Source: Phoronis ovalis
Lineage: Eukaryota; Phoronida; Phoronidae
Length of the DNA: 14,120 bases
Assembly (NCBI GenBank): GCA_028565635.1
Contig: JAOXYB010034162.1
Location: 1-14,120, forward strand
Direction of reading: 5' to 3'
Shown here one piece after another: positions 1-9,247 of this stretch. The notes under the pieces are model-generated. The model saw only the letters and a list, made by a program, of their open reading frames with translations, was not told the DNA's origin and did no database searches. Numbering within the stretch: the first letter of the stretch is position 1; each line of letters opens with the position of its first letter. Made by a program: the position numbers and the translations under genes.

Positions 1-97
1 AATTCTCAATTAATGGGGGTGTACGAATTTCAGAAATTATAAAATCTGAAAAAGGGGGTGTGTACGAATAATGGAGGAGTACGAATTGAGAAGAATT
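1..97. repeat. Short foldback-like repeat element, cut by the window start
   Basis: The segment has short inverted ends: TTCTCAATT at 3-11 pairs with AATTGAGAA at 84-92. Inside are three copies of a G-rich motif ending in GTACGAA (GGGGGTGTACGAA near 15, GGGGGTGTGTACGAA near 55, GGAGGAGTACGAA near 74). A seven-base inner inverted repeat, TTTCAGA against TCTGAAA, lies between the first two. This resembles a tiny non-autonomous foldback element or a decayed minisatellite. The left boundary and any target-site duplication may lie outside the window. No protein is encoded: the 67-codon frame starting inside it has no recognisable domain. Confidence 0.45.
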
Positions 98-3000
98 ACC
101 GTACTAGTACAGTACCACAACTCTGCTGCTATGTTGCCAAATCCATGAGAGACATACTAACATTCTATATGTCCTATGGGACAGTTTTGTTCAACAAAAC
201 TAGGAAAAAAACAGTTATTTTGGAACTGCAAGTACATCTTATCTTACCTGTTATTTTGTAGCACAAGCCAAGAAAAGATCCTTATTATTACATGCATCCA
301 AATCAGAAATCCAATTTTAAGTATTTTCACTGAGTTTTCAAATACTTATTTTAATAATAATGATTTTTGAATCTCTACTAATTGCCAGTTAAATTAACAA
401 CTACATGAAAACTACAGCCAAAATATAACTTAGTTCTATACTTGTGGATGAAGAAGGCAACTATACCAGCCCACTTAATCTACGAAAATGTGCTCAGCAT
501 CTGTGACAGTTCATTTTTGTGTATATACTACACAAAGGGAAACATATAGTGAATGAGCTAAAATAAAAAGACACTGTTTAACTTATTTATATCATAATTA
601 ATACCATAAGTATGTAAGACCACCATGTTTCCCATAATTTCAATATATTCTAAAGTTATGTTAATATGTGTACATCTCTTTTTGTGTTCTACAGCAAGCA
701 CACACACAAAAAGAAAGGAAGCTGTTTAAAAGATGATGATCATAAAGTAAGCTCAAAGGATAATAGTATCTTATCAAAATGGTTCTTACCTATAAACCCT
801 TGATAAAGTTGAGTTTCATTTTAGGAACATAAAACCGACATAGTGCACTAACCAGAATTGCTACTATTCTCACGAATGGACTGGCCATCCATTTACATCA
901 AATATTTGTCAAATATTTAGGCGACAGGTGGTCCTCCCTATACTGGCTTAATAAATGAAATTTAATTTTGCTGGAATAAAACATTCAATAAAATTTACCC
1001 AGCAAAGCTTATGTAATGTCAATACAACAATACAATACTAGTTGTCATAGATTTCCTACCTGCATTTTCAATGCAAATCCGAGACAGAACATATGTAGTA
1101 GTAGCTATGTATACAGTAAAATGAAAGCAGAGGATATCTTACTGCGTCTTTTTAGTTTAAGACATTGAAAAAGCTGTTTAATTTATAAGTATAAGTATTA
1201 ACAAAGCTATCTGAATCCAATGTACAAAATGACCATATTTGAGTTTGGCTAATAGAATAAAGTAATTTGTGTATCAAAACATTGAATCAATATATTTAAT
1301 GTTGACAATTCAACAAAGTCAATTGTGGCCAAATTAAAGATCTATTTTGAGCAAATGCAAGTGAGAATAGGAATACTCTAACCATTTCATCTTTTCTCAC
1401 TTGTGTGTATTGGGCACAAGTATTGAGGAAAAGGGGCAGCCTAAGAAATTGCAATAAATGTTTTGATATGGGAATGCAATGCCTAAGGCTAGAGCCAATC
1501 TTGATTGACAGCTGCCAAATGGTAAATGGAAGAGACATGGTTAAAAGATGATAGGTCTTGTTCAAAGAGATATACCTCTGTATTTGATGTGATAAAAAGA
1601 TGAAGCAGTAGGTGACAGTCAGTGGGATCATGTTCTGTCACAAAGATGCTGCACTGCACAATACATAATCAGATATCAAGTACTGATAACTGGCTAAAAA
1701 CCAGCACAATGTCAAATACAAGGTCACCAAGTGACTTTTGCATAATACAAGAAAGCCCAAAGGGTAAATTTAGGGTCTGAATTCTGTGCTTTGATTGTTA
1801 ACAAGGTTTACAAAGGCAATAAGCCACAAAATAATCATCTCAATCAGGCACGGACAATGTGCACTAATTCAAAAAAGAAAACAACTGAACTGCCTGAATT
1901 CTTTAGTTATTTATTAAATAAGGCACTAGTAAACTTTGCTTTTTAAGGGTAATTTATTATAAATCATGTAATTATTTTGAAACTGACGATAATTTACTAG
2001 GAATTTCTGAAATATAAAAAGATTGAAAGTTTCACTGAAAGAAATATGAACCTAAAATAGTAATTTTATGTGATGATAATGATTTTTTACAGGTTACGAA
2101 TGGGTAAAATTTGTTAAGTATTAGGTTAGTTTCTGTACACACTCTTTATGGCATACATCATGTGTCTATCATACATGTATTTATAATGTATAACTGCAAA
2201 AACAAAAAAGTAACCAACAATCATTTCAAGAATAGACACACACTTGTGCTACCATATGCCAAACTGACTGAAGACACCAGGCAATAAATGATAAATGAAT
2301 CTAAATACATCAACAATAGAAGTTGCAAAACCTGCCCACTTACAATCATAACTGAATTTGTAAAAACCTACAATCTGCATAAGATACATTTCTATTCTTG
2401 ATTTAGTTTGCTGAGCTTTGCCAGTAGGCAAGGAATACAACACATGTCACTAATTATAAGTGTATAATTACTGTCATAAAAGAAGAAGATTAGTGTAAAG
2501 AGTTTCAATCAATGACTTATAATGGAATTAGTCTCACATAGATAAACTTTACATAACAGATTAATCATCCTTGCAAACTAACCTAATCTCTCTGTATGAT
2601 ATCAAGTTCATCCACCTGTATAATTGTATTACAAATGTGGTAGAAACTAAGAATTGTTACTGTTCCAGATACAGTAAATAGTAGGTTCAAGTAAAAAATG
2701 AGGTATACTGTATTTTTACAACATTTAAACAGTCAAATACTAAACAACCAATTTGCAGAAAAAATGTCCAAAATTGTACTTTCAGGACAATTAAATAATT
2801 AAATAACACATATTAGATGCAAACTATAACAAAATACTAAAACACCTTCAAAATTGCAAATTTCTGAAACAAAAGGCATGCCGGGATATATTAACTGATG
2901 TACACTAAAATAGTTAATATCATTTTGTGACAAAGAAAATAGACAATAATATGAATGAGAACACATTAAAATTGGATGAATAATCTGCTGGAAATGATTG

Positions 3001-4260
3001 ATGAGTTTATTCATTTTATTACTCAACACAAATTATAGGAACTATAGTTAAATTACAAAATGACAATGTGTTATATACCTATTAAAATGATAATAGATAC
3101 TGAGCCCTTGAAAGTGTAGTAATTAGAAATGGTATTATTGAACAAAACAGTTCTGAAGATAGTGAATCTATGTGCACTGTACTAATGAAATGTTAGATGC
3201 ATCTGCATGTTTTCTGAGACATTTAAAAACAGTTAAGAACTGAAAGCTCAAAATTCACAACAAATTACTGAACATACTGTATGTACAAGGATTCTTTCAT
3301 TCCTGCATATGGTTAGTTTTATAAAAATGATATAAATTTGTTTAATTAGTGAAAACTTGTAAGATAGCAACATACATTAATGCTTCATCTAAATTCCATA
3401 GTTATCCCAGTTATGGGGTTAATGAGTAAAAGATTAAATACCAATGTAACACAGTAATATATCAAAAAATCAGTTGTTACAAAGACCAACGAAGGAGACC
3501 TAATAAAAAAGGAATTACAGTAACTTTTTTTACTTCCAAAATATCCTAAGGAACACTGTACTCAATGGTGCAAATTCATTATCTTTCAGCATATTCAATG
3601 TTGACTACACTAATCCACCTAGTGGCAAATGAATTCTACAATTAGAATACACTTCTAAATTATTTTCTTAATTTACTTTTGGTCATAATATCAAGCATAT
3701 CAAAGTATCTACTTTATTTGAGAAACAGAACACCACAAGTAATTTGGCTATATGTTTTTACGGTAAATCTTTAGGTTTAGGTTCTCAAAGTTACAAAAAA
3801 CAAATTTTCTCACCAGAGGGAGATCTGTTCAATAACCGAATACATATGACATCTAGTCCAAGCAAAAAGAACCATCATCAAAGATGGTCTTATATGTAAT
3901 TAAAAAAAGTTATAACACACAGTTTAGAACTGTGTTACTTTTTCTACAGGCACATTTACTTGCTACTGATAAAAAGCAAACAAATACTTAGTGATATGTA
4001 TACATATTATTTGGCACTATGAGCTGCATTGTGAAGAGACCTGTTTTACAAAAATACTTAAGAACAATATGCATTTATAGTGAAACCAAACACCATTAAT
4101 TTTTAATATTCTAGCTAGCAGATGTGAGTTTCTCTGATCATCTTACTTATAATCAGCAGGTAAATGATTGACACTCATTATCTTGTCACATGGGTTAATA
4201 CATACTCTAATTTACCACTCTATGTACCTAATTAACATAGAAGGATATTCATATTTTAAA
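98..4260. other. AT-rich non-coding stretch, no supported gene
   Basis: I see intron-like or intergenic DNA with frequent A and T tracts and many chance AATAAA and TATA-like strings. The longest frame is a 111-codon minus-strand frame at 1296-1631. It lies in a slightly GC-richer patch, but its translation shows no domain and it is treated as chance or relic. A 64-codon minus frame at 2249-2443 is similar. An imperfect hairpin sits near 3902-3946, where an A-rich arm ending ACACAGTT faces AACTGTGT across a TAG loop. No transposon ends or RNA gene were found. Confidence 0.6.
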
Positions 4261-4380
4261 TACCCTCTCACTGATGGCTCAGATGACAATTAAAATTAAA
4301 AGGGCACAGGGGGATAGCACTATGTCATCAAGAGGAACATAACTCCTGCAGTATACGGCAATGACATAGCATTTGTATAC
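4261..4380. repeat. GC-richer patch with short inverted arms, possible old repeat
   Basis: CTATGTCAT at 4320-4328 is inverted as ATGACATAG at 4361-4369 around a 32-base loop containing AACATAACTCCTGCAG. The patch is clearly richer in G and C than its surroundings. It could be a decayed dispersed repeat. AAGGG..ATAACTC-type strings are common in mollusc repeats, but this is a recollection from general knowledge and is not verified here. Confidence 0.2.
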
Positions 4381-5571
4381 CTAGGCCACTATAAAAGTTT
4401 TCCCCTCAAAACTTAAAAATTGTCCAGAAAAAGAAATTACATCTAGCCTATTTCTTTATTTGTAATTAGCCATGCAAACTATGTCCCAGTTGTCTATGCT
4501 GTACCTACTAAAACATTACATCATGTATAAGTTTATCATTTAATCTTGGTATTCACTATCTATTATATGAGTGACACTGACAACTGAAATAAAGCAGCAC
4601 ACATGAAATTTTGCAGCTCATGTGGACATAGAACTCCAAAATCAGTGGTTTGTAAAAATTTTCACTCTGGACTTTTAGTGCTTTATGAATAATGAAGGAT
4701 TTTTATTTAATATACCACTTAGCAGAAGACAAAGCATGAAACAGGGCTAGAGTTTTGTAATAGTATATGCAGTGTTGTGTCAGTCTTGATATGTTTTCTT
4801 TCAATGTTTATCAACTGGGAATAGATAAAACACAAACATCCCCTAATGAGCAAAACTCTATTACTACTGCAAATGACCTATGAATGACCAAGTAGTGCTG
4901 TGACTATATGTCATAAATCTTGCCCAGATTGACCACTTACAGAAAGAGGGATAATATGTCCTTATATGACATGATTTATACTATTAATACTATTGTCTTG
5001 ATAGTTCAAGAGACTTCATCTTGGGAGATTGATATAATGTGGCTCAATGTCAAACTCCTAGAAAGAATTCTAGCTAATAAAAATTATCTGAATCTGGTCT
5101 TGAACTTTATTCTCCTGTTAAAATCATGTTTCCAATTTCAAAAAGATAATTATCCATGTAAATAAAAGATGAAGAGGTTTACTGACAGATCCAGGGTCTT
5201 GGATATTTGCCAAATAAGTGTTATTGTGACATAGCTTTACAATTACATATATTTTAATTCATAAAAAAACTTCCAATAAAAAAAATGAAAGTACCGTACT
5301 TCAAATAAAACATTAAGGAAAGTTGTGTTTGGTTTATTCAGTCTGTGACTGTTAAAATGTAAATTATTTCAATCTAATTTGATCTACATACTGCTATATT
5401 TTCACAGAACAGCATTAAAAAATGTTAATTAACAAATGTTAGTTTATTATATATAACAAAGACTTTAAAGATAATTATTTGTAAACTGATCAAGATATAT
5501 TAAGCTTTTAAGAATAGCTATAATTTTAATATTCGATATCCACTGATTATCCTTTTTAAGCACACATATCT
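4381..5571. other. AT-rich non-coding stretch
   Basis: No supported gene. An 81-codon plus-strand frame at 4920-5165 has no domain and no coding-like base use. A 12-base palindrome, TGTTAATTAACA, lies at 5423-5434. It resembles the core of HNF1-type sites but is unremarkable in such AT-rich DNA. The left boundary of the tandem duplication follows directly. Confidence 0.6.
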
Positions 5572-6532
5572 TATAACTTGAGTCAGACTGACTACCTAAG
5601 ATATCTGAGTGCTATCAAATATTGTCACCAAAATGATAACAACAGACTCCACAGAAAACCCTAAATTGCACTCAGTGGCACTTCACATTGTTACAATTAA
5701 AATGTGTTTCCTTAAAATAGTATTATTTAATTATATGTCTCTTTTGTATATAATAAAGTAAAGGATGCTGATGTCAAAATCCAAATTGAACACTCCACTG
5801 CACAGTGCATGTAGTCAATTAGGCTGGCTAGTTTTTAACTATAGCTTCAGCTGTAATGTCACATTTCAGTACAGAAACAACAACAATAATAACGATTAAA
5901 ATAATACTAATAATAATGATAGAGATTAGTGACTGAATGTTAAACATGTTTGCAAATCAGTTACTTAAGTTTCGTAACTAACTGCCAAATGGTAAAAAAG
6001 AAAATTAAAAGGAATATAAGTAATATGCTGTTCTGCAGGTTTTGTTAATTTTTCCGTCATGAAATCTGTAATTTTTTATATTAATGATGTAAATAAACTT
6101 TAGTGCTGCAACCTAAATACAAGAAAATGTACTCTTTGTATTGTAACACTGCAACACAAACATGCGTTATCTCAAAACACAAAATCAACATGTCATTCTT
6201 GAAAAAAGATAAACAATAAAGGGACTCCATTAATGTCCTATCAGTAGTGTATGATAATATTATCATTGATGACATACCTTTCTTGATTTATGTGATCTCT
6301 TGTATATCGCAGGTGAACATCGCAGTTGGGGGTACATCTTAAAAGTATGTGTAGCCTTTCTTCTTTTCGAGATAAAAAGCTAATTTACTTTTATATAAAA
6401 TACTACAGCCAAACAACTGTTTGTACATATGTAATATTATTTTTTTTTCCAAAATCAAAATTGAAAATACCTAAGCCAGGTTCTTCCAAACTTCAATATT
6501 CAGACATATGTTTAAAAATTTCTACTGTTGAC
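5572..6532. repeat. Tandem segmental duplication, copy 1
   Basis: This segment aligns with 6774-7605. The first 37 bases (5572-5608 against 6774-6810, starting TATAACTTGAGTCAGACTGA) differ at one position. After a gap of roughly 260 bases present only in this copy, similarity resumes at an AAT-rich microsatellite near 5880. It rises to about 88 percent over 6234-6385, including 37 identical bases across 6271-6307, and fades near 6532. The extra 260-270 bases show no terminal repeats, so deletion from copy 2 and insertion into copy 1 are both possible. The copy carries a minus-strand candidate exon at 6278-6379. Confidence 0.85.
6278..6379 (-). CDS. Candidate exon A, intact copy (unknown protein)
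   Basis: On the minus strand an AG at 6381-6380 precedes a 102-base open stretch ending in AG, followed by GTATGT (6277-6272), a good splice donor. In the only frame that also fits the neighbouring exon it is open for 33 codons: one base, 33 codons, two bases. It reads roughly SRKEERLHILLRCTPNC, then HLRYTRDHINQE. The same 102-base length, AG and donor occur in the duplicate at 7336-7437, but that copy has a stop. Substitutions between copies are spread over all three codon positions (4 silent codons against 8 changed), which looks neutral. This may be a former exon or a copied non-coding segment. I do not recognise the peptide. Confidence 0.3.
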
Positions 6533-6569
6533 TGGCAAAAAGTATTGTATTTGTTAACTTGCTAGGGCC

Positions 6570-6735
6570 CTAGTTCCTTGCTATAGATTGCATTGTTTGC
6601 TCACTAGTAGCATCTTTTGGTACCTTGGAATGGATTGCTTTAAGATGTCGAATCATTTTATAGTAGTAAAAAGCAGCTGTTCCAATTGATCGAAAAATTA
6701 CAATCTCACTTACTGTTATACAATATAGATACCTG
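6570..6735 (-). CDS. Candidate exon B (unknown protein, one hydrophobic segment)
   Basis: A pyrimidine-rich minus-strand tract ending TTTCCTCAG precedes base 6735. From there the frame is open for one base plus 54 codons, then TAG at 6572-6570. The peptide has a hydrophobic stretch with embedded E and R (YLYCITVSEIVIFRSIGTAA), then a basic part (KMIRHLKAIHSKVPKD) and ends SIARN. The incoming phase (two bases needed) matches the donor of the broken exon A copy at 7336, giving an AGG arginine codon at the join. A CTGAC branch-point-like string lies about 60 bases upstream in the conserved duplication edge. An alternative donor is CCAAG|GTACC inside it. Its stop overlaps a 12-base palindrome, CTAGGGCCCTAG. 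Function is unknown, and it could be a relic. Confidence 0.28.
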
Positions 6736-7150
6736 AGGAAATCATAAGCAGAAAGAAGCAGCAAACAAGATCCTATAACTTGAGTCAGACTGACTGCCTA
6801 AGATATCTGATAAAGAAAATGATTGCTGCTATGAAAATTTCAATGCAAAAAAGGCAATAATAATAAAAATAATAACACTAATAATAATGATAAACAGAAG
6901 AGATTAGTTACTGAATATTAAACATGTCTGCACAGTAACTTAGTTAAATTAAAACCGTCAAATGGTAAAAAAGGAAATAAAAATGGTATATAAATAATAT
7001 ATTGTTCTGCAGGTATGTTTATTTTTAAGTCATGGTGAAATCTGCAAAATCTTTAGATTAATAAAGTAAATAACCTTTGTGTAGCAACAGTATATGCAAA
7101 TATACTCTTTGTATTGTTGGACTGCGGGGCACATATATGATGAACACGGA

Positions 7151-7282
7151 GGGGGGGGGTGGGGGGGGGTCCGCCCAAATGGATAACTTTTTCACCGATA
7201 AATCCCTAGAAACGGGCCTATTTTTAACAGAAATGTCCATAAGAATGGGTCCACCTTTCAACAAAATCCCTAAAAACGGGGA
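7151..7282. repeat. G-run plus ~31-base minisatellite inserted in copy 2
   Basis: Two runs of nine G separated by T (7151-7170) are followed by four diverged monomers starting near 7169, 7200, 7232 and 7264. Monomers 2 to 4 share the core ATCCCTARAAACGGGG (CCC and GGG can pair), with the third reading TGTCCATAAGAATGGG. The segment is absent from the matching place in copy 1, where different sequence lies between the shared flanks. No inverted ends or target duplication can be defined. The plus- and minus-strand frames over it (proline or glycine runs) are artefacts of the repeat, not genes. Confidence 0.7.
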
Positions 7283-7335
7283 ATCCATTAATGTCCTATC
7301 AGTGGAGTATCATAATATTATCGTTGATGACATAC

Positions 7336-7437
7336 CTTTCTTGATTTATGTGATCTCTTGTATGCTACAGGTGAATGTCGGAATTGGGTGTACATCTTAA
7401 AAATATGTGTAGCTCTCCTTCTTTTCTAGATATAAAG
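7336..7437 (-). pseudogene. Candidate exon A, broken copy with in-frame stop
   Basis: This is the same 102-base unit as 6278-6379, with no length change, a preceding AG at 7439-7438 and the same GTATGT donor (7335-7330). The frame reads SRKEGELHIFLRCTPNS, then DIHL, then TAG at 7367-7365 where the other copy has CGA (R), then HTRDHINQE. The phase at its donor fits the acceptor of exon B at 6735 across a 600-base intron. With the stop, a transcript joining the two would be cut short, so I call it broken. A basic frame read one base over is also open in both copies, so the coding frame is not proven. Confidence 0.3.
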
Positions 7438-7605
7438 CTGTTTTCATATGAAATACTACGACAGCCAGCATATATACATATATATTTTCTTTTTCCAAAT
7501 CAAAATTGAAGATACCTAGTCTCTAAGTTGTTTATTAGCCTCTTGTAATAATTTTCCAAAATAAAACATTTTAGACATATTTTTAAAAAAATTCTCGGCT
7601 GCTTT

Positions 7606-8046
7606 ATTAATCCACTTCCAGCTTGTGTAGCTTTATAGGATCTTTACTAACACATGGAAAATGACAAAAGAAATAATAATCCTATGTAATTATTTTGTTT
7701 ATCACCTTAAATCCCTTCTACAGAAGAAAATTCTGATGTTTTTAATTTTATATTTCCAAACTTTCCTTCCGATACATTAACATTGTTATGCTTAAAGAAG
7801 TTGCATAGAATCTAGCCAACCTTCACTAGATTCAGATTGCAACTTTGTATAAAAACACATCCTTTGTTCTTCCACTGTCCAAATTATGAATTAAATAGAA
7901 TGGACAGCCCTAAAGTAGGTTTACTTAGTATAGTATAGAACAGTTAAACTATAGTATTTTATTAAACCACAGAAACAATATCCTGAAGGGAATCCTAATC
8001 ACAAAGATAACAAATATCCAATGTATGGTGACAGTTATTTTATTAT
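7606..8046. other. Non-coding stretch downstream of the duplication
   Basis: No supported gene. On the minus strand a short open stretch near 7900-7800 reads like protein (EEQRMCFYTKLQ, then EGWLDSMQLL) after an AG, and another near 7660-7620 ends in a stop followed by AATAAA. Both are under 35 codons and well within chance. No homologue of candidate exon B was found here, although a full-length second duplication unit would place one in this interval. Confidence 0.5.
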
Positions 8047-8265
8047 CATGACGTCATGTAATAAGAAACAAATAAATGTAATATGAGTGGAATTTCAGAA
8101 TAAACAACAACTCAAATCAAGATATTGGATTAAGTATCAAAAAAATTATTACTTCAGTTATTTATAGTTATTATGTGGAAATGGAATTTATTAATTTATG
8201 GTTCTTAAAATTTTACCGGTACTACTTGATACATTTTGACGTCAAAACTGTTTCAATTCCGGAAT
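8047..8265. promoter_or_regulatory. Cluster of four CpG-centred palindromes, possible enhancer
   Basis: In CpG-poor DNA this 219-base interval holds CATGACGTCATG (8047-8058), TACCGGTA (8214-8221), TTTTGACGTCAAAA (8234-8247) and ATTCCGGAAT (8256-8265). TGACGTCA at 8049-8056 and 8237-8244 is the full cAMP-response element bound by CREB/ATF-family bZIP dimers. CCGGAA is an ETS core, and CCGGT-type palindromes resemble Grainyhead/CP2 sites. At this base composition about 0.1 full CRE is expected in the whole window (my rough calculation). No transcript start is visible nearby, so the target gene is unknown. Confidence 0.4.
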
Positions 8266-8358
8266 GTAGAGAATTGCACTAAATAAATCAGAAAAAAACA
8301 ACAACGCTGACATGTATTTTGGGATGGATTGGGAATCCCCTGGAATATCAACAGAGTT

Positions 8359-8380
8359 GGGGGGCGGGGGGGGGGTGGGG
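8359..8380 (+). repeat. Interrupted G-run
   Basis: Six G, C, ten G, T, four G in a row in AT-rich DNA. The run can form a G-quadruplex on the plus strand. No minisatellite follows it, unlike the G-run at 7151. Flanking text includes GGGAATCCCC upstream and a TGAA dinucleotide-like repeat downstream. Confidence 0.8.
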
Positions 8381-9052
8381 TGAATGAATGGCTTCTAAAG
8401 AAAACAATATCCTACACATTAAACTTAAAAACATCAACTAAAAAGAAATATTCCAACTTTTTACAGTTAATCATCATTCTTTAATTAAATGTTTTCTTAT
8501 TAACTAGCAAAATCAGTATAAAACCACAAGCCTTATCTGGGTATTAAATAGAGTGTACATAGCTTAGATCAAAAAATACTAACACATGGTGATTAGCATA
8601 TATTATCACAACTTTGTGAATGAACATGTATGGACTGTCTGAAAAAAGTGATATGGAGCCATGATAAACCAACCATTTGAATATTATCATGGTAACCTTT
8701 AATTATCTTAAGTCAACTAGTATGATGCATGAAGCAATTAGAAAAAGATAACAGGAAAATGATATTTTGATAAAAACCTAGAATTAAAAATTTAATATAA
8801 CATGTTGTCATTTATTATTAAGGCAATACACCAAAAAGATAAGCTGTTAACGGGCGAAAACTCTTAAATTAAGAACCAAGTCAGTTGGCCTTTTTTTATT
8901 ATTAAAAAAATATTTTCATTAAAAAAAATAAAAGTGGCTTTTTAGTATGGCCTAAAAGTTGTTATAAACTTATATATTCAATTGAAAAATCATAACATAA
9001 TTCACCAAAGTCATGTGGGGTCTTACAAAATTAAATTATTGGCTATGCAAAA
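8381..9052. other. AT-rich non-coding stretch
   Basis: I see no gene, repeat ends or RNA structure here. A, T and AT tracts dominate, and frames are closed every 10 to 20 codons on both strands. Confidence 0.6.
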
Positions 9053-9236
9053 TTAGTGTTTAACCCCAACAGGTGCATCAATGACTGTAAGGATCAGTAC
9101 AGTTAGGCCACCCGTGAACATGGAAAACTTCCATAGTGTAAAACACAGAAAATGATAACAAGAGGCGATGAAATAAATACTGACTGGAGACATGATGGTT
9201 GAGTTAAAGTCAGACACTGCACCAAGGACAATATTT
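9053..9236 (-). CDS. Candidate exon or exon relic, two hydrophobic segments
   Basis: The minus strand is open for 64 codons upstream of TAA at 9055-9053, counting back to a TAA at 9247-9245. An AG at 9238-9237 after a T-rich tract could be a splice acceptor, and an internal ATG lies at 9193. The patch is GC-richer than its flanks and about a third of third positions are G or C. The peptide starts around IVLGAVSDFNSTIMSPVSIY and continues with a membrane-like run, then KFSMFTGGLTVLILTVIDAP and ends GVKH. This suggests two adjacent membrane helices. No family is recognised. Open frames this long are expected by chance in the window, so it rests on composition and needs homology support. Confidence 0.28.
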
Positions 9237-9247
9237 CTAAATGTTTA

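Larger units (their letters stand above)
6774..7605. repeat. Tandem segmental duplication, copy 2
   Basis: This is homologous to 5572-6532 in the same orientation. The offset is 1202 bases at the left edge and about 1058 at the candidate exon, so copy 2 is shorter overall despite carrying a G-run and minisatellite insertion. An AAT-type microsatellite near 6850-6892 matches the one near 5880-5922 in copy 1. Similarity ends around GACATAT near 7573, followed by a T- and A-rich fade. The duplication is old enough to have diverged by 12 percent or more. Confidence 0.85.

Noticed and set aside
1296-1631. 111-codon minus-strand frame as a gene
   Set aside because: It has no domain, start context or splice support. 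A frame of this length is only mildly unusual at this base composition.
3902-3946. Imperfect hairpin as a microRNA precursor
   Set aside because: The stem is only about 16 pairs with bulges and a three-base loop, which is too short for a normal precursor.
1508-5995. CTGCCAAATGGTAAA shared by 1510-1524 and about 5981-5995 as a dispersed repeat
   Set aside because: The match stops after 15 bases with no similarity in the flanks, so chance is likely.
6562-6573. CTAGGGCCCTAG palindrome as a functional site
   Set aside because: Twelve bases with no recognised binding factor. It simply overlaps the stop of a candidate exon.
7058-7400. Overlapping 76- and 107-codon frames with proline or glycine runs
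   Set aside because: They are produced by the G-runs and the stop-free minisatellite at 7151-7282, not by a gene.
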